A DNA stretch of 64,000 nucleotides from Leuctra nigra (lineage: Eukaryota > Arthropoda > Insecta > Plecoptera > Leuctridae), in contig OW203763.1 of NCBI GenBank assembly GCA_934045905.1, positions 20,590,948-20,654,947 of the forward strand, read 5' to 3'. This document shows, one piece after another, positions 1 through 12,534 of this stretch. A model generated the notes under the pieces. It did not search any database and was not told where the DNA came from. It worked only from the letters and a program-made list of their open reading frames with translations. Position numbers and translations under genes: made by a program. The first letter of the stretch is position 1. The number at the start of each line of letters is the position of its first letter.

Positions 1-175
1 GAAGCGGTAATTCGACACTGCATGTCGTGTTTCAGGTACTCGACAGGCCTTGCGCGCAAGCTAGCTCAGCCGATCTCATGATCATGCCGTGTGATTAGCT
101 GTGTCATCTAAGCCTATTGATGTGGTCGACCCAGAGCATGCAATGCTGTCGAGTTTACTCCAGGCTGCTAGGTGG
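1..175. other. GC-rich coding-like block at the left edge
   Basis: This stretch is much richer in G+C than the AT-rich DNA after it. On the plus strand a frame is open from base 3 to a TAG at 96-98, and another from about 99 to a possible donor near 171. On the minus strand a third frame is open over roughly 85-175 behind possible CTAG or CAG acceptors. An exon of the minus-strand gene would be expected here, but the minus frame I can follow does not match the phase-0 end of the exon at 530-662. I cannot choose a strand and recognise no domain. Confidence 0.25.
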
Positions 176-529
176 AACGTTCCACACATCATTCGTAAAA
201 TACAATTACAAAATGTGTACATTAGCAGTACTATAAATTATTATGTACTGTCAAGAAACAATTTTGTATTCTTGAGTTCGGATGTTTTATACGTTTACAT
301 TTCCGTCCATTTTCTTCTTGACCATTTTTTGTATAAAATGGAGCCGTATTTGAAGATTTATGTAGCAAAAAGCATCAGGGCCCATATCTAATAACACAAA
401 CACTAATACTGTTATAGTGAGTCCGTTTATAACCTATCTATAACATAAAACCATATTAGCCCTTGCATTATTAGCTAACAACTTTGGCTCCAAGCCTCAA
501 TAATGTAAGATTATAGACGTTACACAGAC

Positions 530-662
530 CTGAAGTTCTGCTTCGGCTTTCTCACTGACGACCGACGGGCTAGGACTCGTAGGTCGGGGCAGCGAGTTGG
601 TTCTAGACGCAGCAGTGCTCAGCGACTGCGTTTCACTCACAGCACTAGCGGGGGACAAGGAC
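530..662 (-). CDS. Exon 2 of an unidentified minus-strand gene (Ser/Pro-rich)
   Basis: Internal exon of 133 nt. The acceptor is a TG-repeat tract ending TTCTAG (AG at 664-663). The donor is CAG|GTCTGT (GT at 529-528). One leading G completes a codon begun in the previous exon; 44 codons follow and end in phase 0. The peptide is rich in Ser, Thr, Ala and Pro and ends PTSPSPSVVSEKAEAELQ, like a disordered linker running into a helix. The phase-2 end of the exon at 46,697-46,875 (AG) plus this leading G gives AGG (Arg), so the two exons join in frame. The first 80 or so bases of the exon are repeated about 16 times upstream in the 120-bp array, but only this copy reads through to a donor. I do not recognise the protein; the linkage to exon 1 is inference. 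Confidence 0.55.
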
Positions 663-2523
663 CTAGAACACACACACACATCCATGATTTCAAGAGCTAG
701 GTCGGGGCAGCGAGTTGGTTCTAGACGCAGCAGTGCTCAGCGACTGCGATTCACTCACAGCACTAGCGGGGGAAAAGGACCTAGAACACACACACACACA
801 TCCATGATTTCAAGAGCTAGGTCGGGGCAGCGAGTTGGTTCTAGACGCAGCAGTGCTCAGCGACTGCGTTTCACTCACAGCACTAGCGGGGGACAAGGAC
901 CTAGAACACACACACACACATCCATGATTTCAAGAGCTAGGTCGGGGCAGCGAGTTGGTTCTAGACGCAGCAGTGCTCAGCGACTGCGTTTCACTCACAG
1001 CACTAGCGGGGGACAAGGACCTAGAACACACACACACACATCCATGATTTCAAGAGCAAGGTCGGGGCAGCGAGTTGGTTCTAGACGCAGCAGTGCTCAG
1101 CGACTGCGTTTCACTCACAGCACTAGCGGGGGACAAGGACCTAGAACACACACACACACATCCATGATGTCAAGAGCTAGGTCGGGGCAGCGAGTTGGTT
1201 CTAGACGCAGCAGTGCTCAGCGACTGCGATTCACTCACAGCACTAGCGGGGGACAAGGACCTAGAACACACACACACACATCCATGATTTCAAGAGCTAG
1301 GACTGGGGCAGCGAGTTGGTTCTAGACGCAGCAGTGCTCAGCGACTGCGTTTCACTCACAGCACTAGCGGGGGACAAGGACCTAGAACACACACACACAC
1401 ATCCATGATTTCAAGAGCAAGGTCGGGGCAGCGAGTTGGTTCTAGACGCAGCAGTGCTCAGCGACTGCGTTTCACTCACAGCACTAGCGGGGGACAAGGA
1501 CCTAGAACACACACACACACACATCCATGATTTCAAGAGCTAGGACTGGGGCAGCGAGTTGGTTCTAGACGCAGCAGTGCTCAGCGACTGCGTTTCACTC
1601 ACAGCACTAGCGGGGGAAAAGGACCTAGAACACACACACACACATCCATGATTTCAAGAGCTAGGACTGGGGCAGCGAGTTGGTTCTAGACGCAGCAGTG
1701 CTCAGCGACTGCGTTTCACTCACAGCACTAGCGGGGGAAAAGGACCTAGAACACACACACACACATCCATGATTTCAAGAGCTAGGACTGGGGCAGCGAG
1801 TTGGTTCTAGACGCAGCAGTGCTCAGCGACTGCGTTTCACTCACAGCACTAGCGGGGGACAAGGACCTAGAACACACACACACACATCCATGATTTCAAG
1901 AGCAAGGTCGGGGCAGCGAGTTGGTTCTAGACGCAGCAGTGCTCAGCGACTGCGTTTCACTCACAGCACTAGCGGGGGACAAGGACCTAGAACACACACA
2001 CACACATCCATGATTTCAAGAGCAAGGTCGGGGCAGCGAGTTGGTTCTAGACGCAGCAGTGCTCAGCGACTGCGATTCACTCACAGCACTAGCGGGGGAC
2101 AAGGACCTAGAACACACACACACACATCCATGATTTCAAGAGCTAGGACTGGGGCAGCGAGTTGGTTCTAGACGCAGCAGTGCTCAGCGACTGCGTTTCA
2201 CTCACAGCACTAGCGGGGGACAAGGACCTAGAACACACACACACACATCCATGATTTCAAGAGCAAGGTCGGGGCAGCGAGTTGGTTCTAGACGCAGCAG
2301 TGCTCAGCGACTGCGATTCACTCACAGCACTAGCGGGGGACAAGGACCTGGAACACACACACATACATCCATGATGTCAAGAGCTAGGTCGGGGCAGCGA
2401 GTTGGTTCTAGACGCAGCAGTGCTCAGCGACTGCGTTTCACTCACAGCACTAGCGGGGGACAAGGACCTAGAACACACACACACACATCCACGATTTCAA
2501 GAGCAAGGTCGGGGCAGCGAGTT
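581..2523. repeat. 120-bp minisatellite, about 16 copies, duplicating a splice acceptor
   Basis: Tandem array of a 118-121 bp unit, easily seen because most of it repeats every two 60-base lines. Units differ by a few substitutions and CA-dinucleotide length. Two subtypes are interspersed: one with AGGTCGGGGCAG and a 1-bp longer one with AGGACTGGGGCAG. Read on the minus strand, each unit holds an intron tail, a TG repeat, TTCTAG and then the first part of exon 2 up to CCCCGACCT, where it jumps back to intron sequence. The array therefore arose by repeated duplication across the intron/exon border. Because 120 is divisible by 3, runs of units stay open in frame on the plus strand (40-residue repeat); I treat that as a by-product. 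Confidence 0.97.
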
Positions 2524-2546
2524 AAATACCGTAGATACTATGGAAT

Positions 2547-2845
2547 CAGGCGCGTAGGAACTAAATTTGCAAGGGGGGGGGGGGGGATAATGTTGTAAAA
2601 TAACTTAAGTTGGAGCTGGATTGGCTACGAAGACAATGGGAATTATGGAGAGAGGGGCCCCCAGTGAAATGTGGGTCTGGGCGCACAGACACGGTAAAAT
2701 TTGAATTTCAGGCATGAATTTGGTGCATTTCTACGTGATTGTAACACTTTTTTTAGCATATTTTTATCTTGTCATATGCAATTATAAGAACATAGGGTGA
2801 GGAATTGAATCAGTGCCATTTCCCCCCGCCCTTTCTACGCGCCTG
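2547..2845. mobile_element. hAT-type MITE, 299 bp
   Basis: Starts CAGGCGCGTAGGAA and ends with the near-complement TTTCTACGCGCCTG. The flanking 8-mers TATGGAAT (2539-2546) and CATAGAAT (2846-2853) are a target duplication with two mismatches; 8-bp duplications are diagnostic of hAT transposons. Inside are a run of about 14 G and a GGGCCCCC block. A second copy lies in opposite orientation at 48,064-48,364. There is no transposase frame. It sits 24 bp right of the 120-bp array. Confidence 0.8.
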
Positions 2846-2859
2846 CATAGAATAGAACT

Positions 2860-3900
2860 CTCAAGAAGTTCTCCCACGTCGACGCATAAGAGTATGTTGA
2901 ATTCAAGGTCGCGCAGGGTGTTGTGTATTTGGATGGTTCATCTTTAGTCTTTATTAATCTATGGTTTCACTTACAGAATGAGTGGCGAGGCGGATTTACT
3001 GATCACGTACCAGGCTACTGTTGTTCACAACTTTTACTGGATTACAAACGTAGCGAACCGAGAATCGAAAGTTTATTTTATTTTAACTCTGCCAGGGATA
3101 AAATGAAATCATGATCTTGAGGAGTAAATCAAATCATCGAATGGCTTTTCACTATGATTGGCTTCTGGACCGGTCTAATGATGTCGTCATCTTTCAATGT
3201 AGAAGAATGATTTGAAGCAGAGGATGCAAAAGGGTCCTGTGATAATACTTGAATAAGCCTTGAGGGAATGTGTTGCAGTAATTGGACTACTTTTTACTAC
3301 CAGACTAATGACCCATGTGAATGAGTAATGGGCAAGATTGTGGCATGATGTTCTAAAGAAAATGAAAAGTGCTGTAAATGAAAATTGTCACCATCTCAGT
3401 TTTTATCTGTTTGTGATGTATTACGTAATGGCACATTTACTATCTAACTTTCGTTTTAACAATATCAGCCATCTTTTTAAGTTTTGAAATGGGTTGAAAA
3501 CTTGAAATATATAATGTTACAATAAAAATGGAATATATTCTAGTTATGAACAGCGGTATCTGCTCTATTAACTTTTAAATTACAGCGACGTTTCGCCCGC
3601 TGGTCTGCAAGCGGCGTTAATAATAATAAACGAGTTCTCATATTCTAGTTACTAAACTAACATTTTTAACAAAATTAGCAATTTTTCAAAACAGTTATTT
3701 ATATTCAATAAACGGTAAAAATAGTTTTTTTTTTAAATGTAGAAATAGTAGCTGTTAGAAAACAATATGAAATGTATTACTCAAGTTTCTAAACTAAACT
3801 AACGCTTTTTAATTTTTAGCAAATCCGCCATTTTAAAATGTTTTTTAAGGACGAATGTTCGAATCAAAATGAAATGTGTTCTGTGGCAGCTCCGACTACT
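2860..3900. other. Intronic stretch, nothing recognised
   Basis: AT-rich sequence with no splice-bounded open frame or clear repeat. A slightly GC-richer patch around 3575-3620 (GACGTTTCGCCCGCTGG) precedes a short AAT repeat and could be the tail of an old retroelement; support is too weak to call. Confidence 0.4.
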
Positions 3901-3905
3901 CTATA

Positions 3906-4107
3906 CGTACACTTGAACAAATAATAATAGGGTACCTCGAAAGAAAAGGATTGTCTGATAAAGGTTTGATGGCATCATCCCATGAAGTCTGTGCTAGTTG
4001 GTGAGCTCTGATTTTATTGATAATAACACGGATTAATTATCAAGGAACCTGACCAGCAGCCAATCCGTTTTGTGCAAAGTACCGTTTTTAATTGGTTTGA
4101 GTGTACA
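3906..4107. mobile_element. Tc1/mariner-type MITE, copy 1
   Basis: Left end CGTACACTTGAAC and right end GGTTTGAGTGTACA are imperfect inverted repeats, each bordered by TA. The interior (GGTGAGCTCTGATTT...TTATTGATAATAAC) is shared with the copies at 34,529-34,718 and 43,603-43,781. There is no coding capacity. Confidence 0.65.
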
Positions 4108-4472
4108 TATTATTGACGTCACAAGCCTAGCTGAATTACAGAAAGAGCTAATTCGATTAAAATGTCATGGCGTAAATCACTTGAAAATACAAGTTGTTGA
4201 TTGTCGACTAAGCGCCATGTGCTGAAGCCAATGCTGTGATACTTCATGTTCGCTTGTTGACCTGAAAAGCATCCGCTAATTACATAGTCAATAGTCACAA
4301 ATGTTTAATATACGAGTAAAATGGAGAAGTTATGAACGATCCTTTAGGAAAGTCAGATCACAGTCGGAAGCTTGGGTGACTTTTAATGAATACATCAAAG
4401 TCTAATCTGTAAGCTAATAGCTAAATTTAAAAACGTTACCTAAATTTATGAGGCTTGAGTAGTAAGCGTGGC

Positions 4473-4872
4473 CTTGAAGAGTTTTTTAATCGATTTTTAT
4501 CAATATATTTTACCAATTGGTAAAATATGTTGATAAAAATATATCAATTTTGTTTTTGCTAACAATTACATTGATGTAATTTTGTTAACAAAATAGGGCT
4601 TTGTACGACTACTCAGAACAGTTCAATGAAAATAGTTCATAGTTTGGAATAAGTTATTAGTTTTATTTTGTCCAACAGATGTTTAAATAGTGCCATAATT
4701 TTACTAATTTTCGGGTACTAAACGTTAGTAGGACAAAGTAAATCTAATAAACCATTACAAGCTATGGAATTATTTTTATTGAACTGTTCTGAATACTCGT
4801 ACAGAGCCTTATTTTGTTAACAATTACATTGGTAAAAGATATTGATAAAAATCGATTAAAAAACTCTTCAAG
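4473..4872. mobile_element. 400-bp inverted-repeat MITE
   Basis: Begins CTTGAAGAGTTTTTTAATCG and ends with its exact complement; complementarity continues inward (GATTTTTATCAATAT). Subterminal palindromes include ATTTTACCAATTGGTAAAAT and TTGTTAACAAAATA-like boxes on both sides, and the AGAACAGTTCAAT motif recurs inverted near 4616 and 4780. No target duplication could be defined and no frame encodes a transposase. Confidence 0.75.
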
Positions 4873-4879
4873 ATACAAG

Positions 4880-6340
4880 TCTCTAAAAACGAATTAAAAA
4901 CTATTCACTAACATGTATAATTTTAGACTGTATAATTCGTGCGTAAGTATGAGGTCGTAGAAAGTTTTACAAAATTACGATTTAGGGAGAAGAGATTACC
5001 TATTTTACTCTTGGTCTGAACAGCGTTTGATATTTGTACATAATTAGAACAAGTTATAAATGAAGTAATTAATACATCCGTCGTTAATAGATAAGACAAG
5101 AATATGTCAAGCGTAAAATTAGTAGAATGATAAATAATAAAAGTTTGTTGGACGATGTAAAACTGTGGCGAAATGTCGCAGTCATTTTCACTGCGCACGA
5201 ATTAAAAATGCATCAGAGAATTTCATGGTTTCGTGGTGAGGTGAACGCATTTATTAAAAATTTAAGCTTCAAACTTTGTGCATACAAAATTATCTTTGCT
5301 GAAGAGTAAATCACTGAAGATATTGGGTATTCAGTGAGTTTCTTTTTAAATAGTTTGGTACATGAGTGAAAAAGTTTAAAAAATAATATGAGTCAATGCG
5401 AGGGCAACTGTAAATCAATTGAGAAAATAAAAGAGGTTCATAGTTGGCATTGGCCACATATTGAATTGACGCTTATAAAAGCGTATTTGCATTTGTCACG
5501 TCTATGTATAAGCATAGATAAATCTCTCTGCTCTTTTTCAAATAATTATTTACCTCTGAGATCTGACATTCTTTCAGATTTAATATCATTTTATAAATGG
5601 ATTTGCAACTGCACAATTCTGTAGCGAGGGAAGCAAACGAAGCTAATGGCATATCAAATAGAATTAATGGAAGTTATGATATTCCTCTGTAGAAGAGAAG
5701 GTGGAAGACAGGATGTCAGAATATAGTGAAGAGAAACATCGAGAAAGCCATGATTGAAAATTTTATGAAGTTTTATCACGACTGTATTGACTTAGGTTTT
5801 TAAGATACGAAGAAAACGTCACCTGGGCCACCTCCATTGGTTTCATTCGCTTTATATTTCTCTGTAAAAAATGTATTACTTCTGTAGAACATAAACTGGG
5901 ACGCCCATATTGATTTACCACTTAAAAATCCAATCACTCTTTGTTTTTTTCTCAAATATTTAAAAATGAAGTAAATTATCTCTCTTACACACAGTAATAT
6001 CGCAAAATCTTTAGTTAATGTTTCCAATATTAGTATCTTGGTAGAAAATGTATTAGGAAATCGAGGTGGTTATAGCTCGAATCATTTCCATCTTTATTGG
6101 AAAATGATATGTGGATTCCAGCGGTCGAACTACGTATAGGTAAGCCGAAATATGTATAAAAAACATTAATTATATTTTGTAGTCAAATGGACATGGACAT
6201 CTTACAGCACGAATTCATCTTAACTAATAATTTAAATAAAAATACAAATGTACGATAATATACAAACGGCAATAAACAATTGTTATTCAATCTTATATTT
6301 TATTTATTATCGCGGAAAGTTTTCTGTAGCGACTAGCCCA
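4880..6340. other. Intronic stretch, nothing recognised
   Basis: AT-rich, with only short chance open frames of up to about 90 codons. None has a convincing splice signal or recognisable domain. Confidence 0.4.
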
Positions 6341-6344
6341 AATC

Positions 6345-6655
6345 ACGAGTGTCCAGGGGGAGGGGGTGGACGCTTGAAAATACTCGAAATAAAGTAAATG
6401 CATTATGTTTGTTTGACCTTTTCAGAGGAAAGTGAAGGGAAAGTTTCAGAAGAAGGAATGCTTTGTAAGCCTTTTTCTGTACCAAAACTCACCAAAATGC
6501 TCGGAATTGAGTTAAAATTCACCAAAATTTTCCAGGGACTATGCGCCCCGGACCCGCATGTACTACCCTCAAACCCCACTTGGAATATTGACAGCTTGTC
6601 CCCCTCCCCCCGCCACCGGCAGAAATCCTGCGGATGCCTATGGTCCAAACCAGGT
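6345..6655 (-). mobile_element. Degenerate hAT-like remnant
   Basis: Carries the phrase TTTTCCAGGGACTATGCGCC followed by CCGGACCCGCATG and CCCCCTCCCCCCGCC, matching the interiors of the hAT elements at 48,064 and 59,731. Read on the minus strand, the 6640 end resembles a hAT terminus (AGGCATCCGCAGGATTT). No target duplication was found. Open frames on both strands here are by-products of the repeat. Confidence 0.4.
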
Positions 6656-6659
6656 TAAA

Positions 6660-7788
6660 ATGTTAAGTAAACGTAGTGACGCTACCTAAAAGTAGTGATT
6701 ATCTGTTATCTGGTAGAGGGGTTCCATCTCAATCTATCCTCGTAAAATGTGACTATCTGGCTAAAACGATCAGTTTCAAGAACATTCATGCGGTAAACGA
6801 CGAACGCGAGCTTCGATTCATACTGACAATATTCACACCTTACTACCCATTCACCATTCAAAGTTCACTGGAGGTTTTCCAGAAAAGTCATCTTCTCAAA
6901 ATATCGCGATGTGTTTTTCATTGTTGAAATCCTGCTCGAACGAATTTATCGTCATGTCCTTCTACCTCAGCTGGAAACATCCGAGTCGGTGAGAAGGAGT
7001 GGTGTTAGTAATGGAAGTGAACTCTTCGAACGACTGACTACCATCTCTCTCCGCACGAAATGTCTCTGAACTCGATCAAGCCAGTGTCCGGTGTGATGAG
7101 ACAGAGAGGATCTCCAGACTCCTGGCAGTTGTCTCAGAATTCAGAGCTGAATGCGAATGCGTTATTTATTAAGATCAAAAGGTTGTTCTGGTAAAAGTCA
7201 ACCCCAAATATTATTCACATACATATACAAGACTGCGAAAAGGTTGAACTCTTCAGTTGTGTCAGAAAGGAAACAATCTACATTGGTCTGAGAAGAGACG
7301 CATCTAAAGAGAGTGAGGATGGTTTCCTTTATTCATGTGAGTATAGAACGAAATTAGAAAGGGACAAGTGAGGTATCCCTATCAGAATCACCCCTGAACC
7401 CGCATTTAATGTTTGACTTCAGTGATGGAATAGCAATGTTCTCCTTTCCAAGACTTTCCCGCAATATGTCATTATGAGCCCACGATCCACTCGAAAGTAA
7501 GCACTGAAGATTTTTCTAATCGTAATAACTATTAAAACATTCAAATTATAATAAATATAGCTATTTCTTGTGTCGACCTGAACTAAGATCATACGAATGA
7601 TCATAATATACTACTCATGCATGCACATACAGTGCCCATTTTCAGCTCCTAGTCGGGTTTGGTCACAAACGGTATTAAATTGTGATATATATATTTTTTT
7701 GCTAGTGCAAGTGGTATTAAATAACTCGTTGGTGACAGTGTTGATATTACTTACGTCGACTAAAAATATTGATATGTTTTATGCTGTT
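6660..7788. other. Intronic stretch, nothing recognised
   Basis: Moderately AT-rich. The patch 6950-7160 is GC-richer, but no frame is open through it and no repeat partner is visible in this window. Confidence 0.35.
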
Positions 7789-7791
7789 TAA

Positions 7792-7991
7792 AGCTGGCTT
7801 TCCATGATCCGTCATCTTTCGTCAACGTCCGACACCGTCCGACGAAAACGACCACGTGACCCGTCTCGACCAATCCCTCGCCGTCCGAGATTTTTGGGGA
7901 TGGCTCTGATTGGTCGAGACGGGTCACGTGGTCGTTTTCGTCGGACGGTGTCGGACGTTGACGGAAGATAACGGAGCATGGAAAGCCAGCA
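7792..7991. mobile_element. Harbinger-type MITE, 200-bp near-perfect palindrome
   Basis: Arms of about 85 bp (AGCTGGCTTTCCATG... on the left, its complement on the right) differ at only about five positions, around a short centre. TAA on both sides (7789-7791 and 7992-7994) is the 3-bp target duplication expected for PIF/Harbinger. The low arm divergence suggests a recent insertion. RNA from it would fold into a long hairpin. The 150-codon open frame starting inside it at 7910 is largely transposon and not a gene. Confidence 0.85.
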
Positions 7992-7999
7992 TAATGCTT

Positions 8000-10900
8000 T
8001 ATTTCGGTCCTGGAATATCATTAAGTTGCTATTCCAAGAAAGTCCGGCAATATTACTGGTATAGATATATCAGGATTCACTATAACCGTATTAGCCATTT
8101 ATGTTATTGGATAAAGGTCCTGCTGGAAATGGCTGGTGTCCAGGTACAAAGTTGTCTCGTACGTACAGAAGTAGTTTTTCGATGGATAATGTTCAGGGCA
8201 GTAAAGCGATTGGTAGCAAATCACATGGGAAAAGACAAATTAAAAGCAAAAGAAGAACAACAACAACAGTCAACCAAATGTTATTGCTCTAGCATACAAT
8301 TAAACCGTATGAACTTTTTAGGTTTTGGGAACAGAATCTCTAACCTTATTGTAGATTTGTAGAAAGCAATTCCACTCTTTTATTCTATACCTTTATTAAC
8401 CTTCCACTAGGAGGATAGAAGTAGTAAAAAAAAAACGGAGTTCTGGATGTTGAAATATTGAGTTACTTTTCTTACACTTCGGAGATAGTAGGTAAAGGCT
8501 AGGTTGGTGTAGTGTGTTGTGTATCATGAAGAATGCGTTTGTAAAAGAGATTTGAGTTCAGAAATCGTTATGGGTCTGTATTTTGAGAAGTTTTAGTTCC
8601 TATTTCGTTCAATTGGATTAGATTTTATACAAAAAAAACATTTAGGTTACACATCATTTGTGTAAATTCCAGAGCTAATTTCAATATATTTCAGGGGCTG
8701 GTTTAGAAATTGGAAAATTTGTGAGATAACAAATCAGAAGATGTAAAAACTTAAACATATCAAACGCACATAGATGAAATGTGAACATTATTAGTTGTAA
8801 GAATAATAATATTTGTTGGTTATTGTCAACAATGTTTATTATAAATACCAACATTTATTCAATATAATGTATTGCCATCCGGTTAGCATTAGCAACCGAT
8901 TACATTTAGTAAATTAACACCCATAATAGTCTCGGAAGTGGTATTTAAATTGAGGAATAAGTACTTAAAGGGAGTAGATCGTTATGATCAATATTCTACC
9001 TTAATAATAAATTGCTTGTATCTACCTTCTCTTTTGAGTTGTATTGCAAAGTAGATACTTCAACATTAAAACAAATAGAATGATTTATCAAGACGATGTA
9101 AACTTTCTCCTTTAAGAGCTTTTAAAAGTGCCGAGTTTGAAAACAGCACAAAACTAGATCGACTTGGTTGCAGAAACTTGAATCAGCTGTATGCTACAAA
9201 TATTCTACATACATACACAGCCCCAATACACAGGGAACACATATTTTGGCTCAGATGCCTACAGTGCATGCCAAGGGGGTAGATAATATTATGTAATATA
9301 ACACATTTTATTGGAAGTTATCGAGTGAATGCTCAGTAGACCAAGCTTTTAAACTCATTTGTATTATTTTTCTATCATATAATGAATGTTTATAAATACA
9401 GCAGCGGTCATTCAGTACTCTCTAATAAAAATAATACCAAAAAAACTGGAGTATAATCTACTAAATCTGACTCGTCTTGCAGATGTTGAAGGCATGATGG
9501 ATTTTCTTGTTTGTGCAGATGTGATTGAGTGTATGCGGAATGAAGTAAACAGAATGAATGAGCATCATTATAAGGGACAAAATGTAGGGTTGTAAAGAGG
9601 AAAAATAATCGAAAGAAACATATTTCTTAGTTCGTTAATTATTGATTGATTTGTGGTGAAAATCAACTTTGCATTTTCTCGATAGACGTCTTTGAAAAAT
9701 TAATTTTGATGTCGTTCCAAAGTGCATCATTCAGGACACATTTGTGAAAATGTAAATTGGATCACGGGTTAGGACTCGCAACCGATTCCGTTCCGACTGA
9801 GTGTTGTTTGCGTGGTTCGTTTCAATTAGAGCGACATATGTATTACGTAATATTAGAAAAACTGTTAGTAAAATGTAATCAGACTGACCGAGTATGAGCA
9901 TCCAATCAGAATACGCTCACATACAGAACGCTTTATTACTCTCAAAGAGTTCAAACAGCCGAGCGCTAATGACATCTTAAATGAGCTAGAATATTAAATC
10001 ATCCGCTAAATTATTTATGTTTGCATAACTTGTAGGTGTGCAGACGATGCAAATAACATTACCATTACATGCAATTAGATGTTTAAAGAGTTAAAGTAAA
10101 TAAAGTTGTTTACAGAAATAAACGAACTGTTTATTTATTATTTAATTTACTCTTGATAAGTTTCTAAACTCTGCCAATCCAGATATTTCAATCTACGATA
10201 TGATGTTGATTATAAATCGTGTTTGAGCTTATGCCGAAATCTTCGAATTTGTAATTGTACACCATGACTCGAAAACATCAAAACACATTGCTTTGTTGAA
10301 CGATGTAAGTATCTAAAAAACATTCTTCAGTTGGCTCTCTGAATGGCCAATATGAAAGTGACATTTTGAGAATGAAAAGATGATGGGTTGGTTTGTTTTA
10401 TTAGTCGAAATCTACCGACTTTGTGAAGAGGTGTCGAGTGAAGAGGTGTTGACAACATTCTATTCCTAGAATCCCTGTGTTACGTGCACAGGTATCCATT
10501 GACCATAAACATCCACGAGGGCGAAGACATATAAAGCTTCTTTTCAGAAAGCAGCAAGTCCAACATGGTGAGATATTGAGTTACCTAGAGGTGGATTCGC
10601 TTTCTTTTCAGGACGGGAATCTATGCGAATTAGGAGTTAGTCCTATAATCTACTGTCTTACAGGCAGACCAAAATCAGAGTATTATTCAAAACGTATGTC
10701 CCAGAAATGTTCGTTCAAAATGCAATGTCTCTCAATATATCATAGATTTGCGCTGTGATCACGATTTTATTTACTCTTATGCTTAGCATGGATAGGTACC
10801 ATATTCTGAGAAATAATACTTATTGGAGAGTTTGATACGAAATTTTTAAAACTATAACTGGATATCTGAATTTCGCCAACATTTTCCTTAAATTAAGTAC

Positions 10901-12400
10901 AATGGGTTTTACTAGGAAAGTGTACATCGCGTTGATGAGCGAGCAACATCCCAACCGCACCGTCTACTGAATCAATAATAAGATTATTACTTATTATAAT
11001 TGCAGCTTTCCATCTATTAACTCTGAAACAATTGAATACATAACAGATCAACTTCAACGTACCACGGATTTGGTACGTTTAGACCAATTTCTTCTGACAG
11101 CTATTCCAAAACTCATTGACAATATGGCTGTAAATTCTTTACCGATTGGGCTGAAAATGTGTAATATATATGTGAAATATGTGTAATGAATTGGTCTTGA
11201 CACCATGCAAAATTTAAACTTAATCTGACAATTTTAGAATTTAACCAATTGGAGGAATTTAAGTTAAATTTAAAAAAATATTGATCTTAATGCCTTGCAA
11301 AATCTCAAATTGATCGGATCAGAAGATTTAAAAAAAAATTAACCAATCAACAGATTTCGAAAATATTTGGGTCTGCAAACCCTAGAGGTAGTCTTTATAT
11401 GTGTGCAAAATTTCAGCTCGATTGAAGAACCGGTGCGACCTGCATAGCGGAATGGATAAAAAATAAAACACAGGCTCGTGCCAAAAGAGCGAAAAGGAGA
11501 CGCTCGCTTCGCTGGCTCAATGAATGTGGCACCCAGATCCAGTATCCCATTATCCCAGTATCTTCATAAATTACAACTACGTTTCTTTTAAATAATATTT
11601 TTAATAGCACTTACAAATAGTAATAAAAATCTCTTAGTTTTGACTTGAAGACGCCATATTGGAACGACTTATATTATAACCATTAAAGCTTACTTTATGG
11701 AGCAGCCGTGATTTGAGCATCTGAGCCTCAATGCACTTATACTTACTTCAATATCGGTATTACTATAAAACGACCGATCGTGCAGCTGTACCACCATTTT
11801 GAAAAGTGACGAGCAGAATATATTATAACCAAAGAATGAATATCGTTGGTATAAGAGGCGTTTTGAACAGCCAGAGTAGTGCAGTTATTTATTTCATATT
11901 TAAAAATATATTGCTTATTCTGTTAGTACCTATCCATGATTTCCTCTAATCGTAAAATAAGAACATTACAGCAATAATAACTTACCTCGTAAATTCTAAA
12001 ATATTTTATTGTGGTAAGAAATTGTTATAGCATGTGACACGAAGAGAATTCGTAATTTTGAAATCGCAATTTTCAAAATAGAGATGAATTGTATAAAAGA
12101 AAATCCAAGTGTTTGGTAATTCAAACTAAAAGTTCCCACTTCCAGAATTGCATTGTAATGTTTCTCTTAAAAGCATCTATTTCACGGCATGTCCCTTAAA
12201 AAGAAATCTGCTAGTGACCTTTAGATGTCTCAGTAGGTCAGTTATAGTTTAAATCGATTTTAGATGAACTATAAAAACATTAGTGTGATACAATGTCATA
12301 TTTTTAAGATTACATAATTTCCATATGGACGTAGTACGTATTAAGTTAAACTTGATGCAAGCACATTTGCAATATTATTTCTCAGTTCTAAAGTTCGATC
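8000..12400. other. Intronic stretch, nothing firm
   Basis: Mostly AT-rich. An open frame at about 8095-8292 (Lys/Ser/Thr-rich) and one at 10,477-10,758 are the only longer coding-like patches. Neither has a family match or paired splice sites that I trust. I see no repeats of note. Confidence 0.35.
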
Positions 12401-12401
12401 T

Positions 12402-12534
12402 CCAGGAGGCTATTCCAGAACTTTTAAATTCCCAATTCCACTGGAATTCGATTCCGTGCAATGTTAATCCTTATGGCCGTGACCGGATTCCATCAGAATG
12501 GAATTGGGAAAACGTTCTAGAATAGGCCTCCTGG
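12402..12534. mobile_element. Hairpin MITE family A, copy 1 (133 bp)
   Basis: CCAGGAGGCTATTCCAGAAC at the left end mirrors GTTCTAGAATAGGCCTCCTGG at the right. The arms continue through AAATTCCCAATTCCA to a central loop containing CAATGTTAATCC and TATGGCCGTGA. The same architecture and loop recur at 25,337-25,464, so this is a dispersed foldback family. Confidence 0.75.

Noticed and set aside
101..391. 96-codon frame at the left edge
   Set aside because: Starts at a GTG and most of it is AT-rich sequence beyond a likely donor at about 171; at best its first 24 codons are exon.
581..2523. CRISPR-like array
   Set aside because: Units are near-identical throughout with no unique spacers, in a eukaryotic intron. 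The same applies to 17,587-18,827.
597..2598. Plus-strand open frames of 242, 93 and 115 codons with a 40-residue repeat
   Set aside because: They follow from a 120-bp unit divisible by three; 121-bp units break the frame, no start or splice context fits, and the minus strand carries the real exon.
6398..6658. Open frames on both strands of 81-86 codons
   Set aside because: They overlie a hAT-like relic; the shared GC-rich phrase explains the openness.
7910..8362. 150-codon plus-strand frame
   Set aside because: Its first third lies inside a palindromic MITE and the remainder has no domain.
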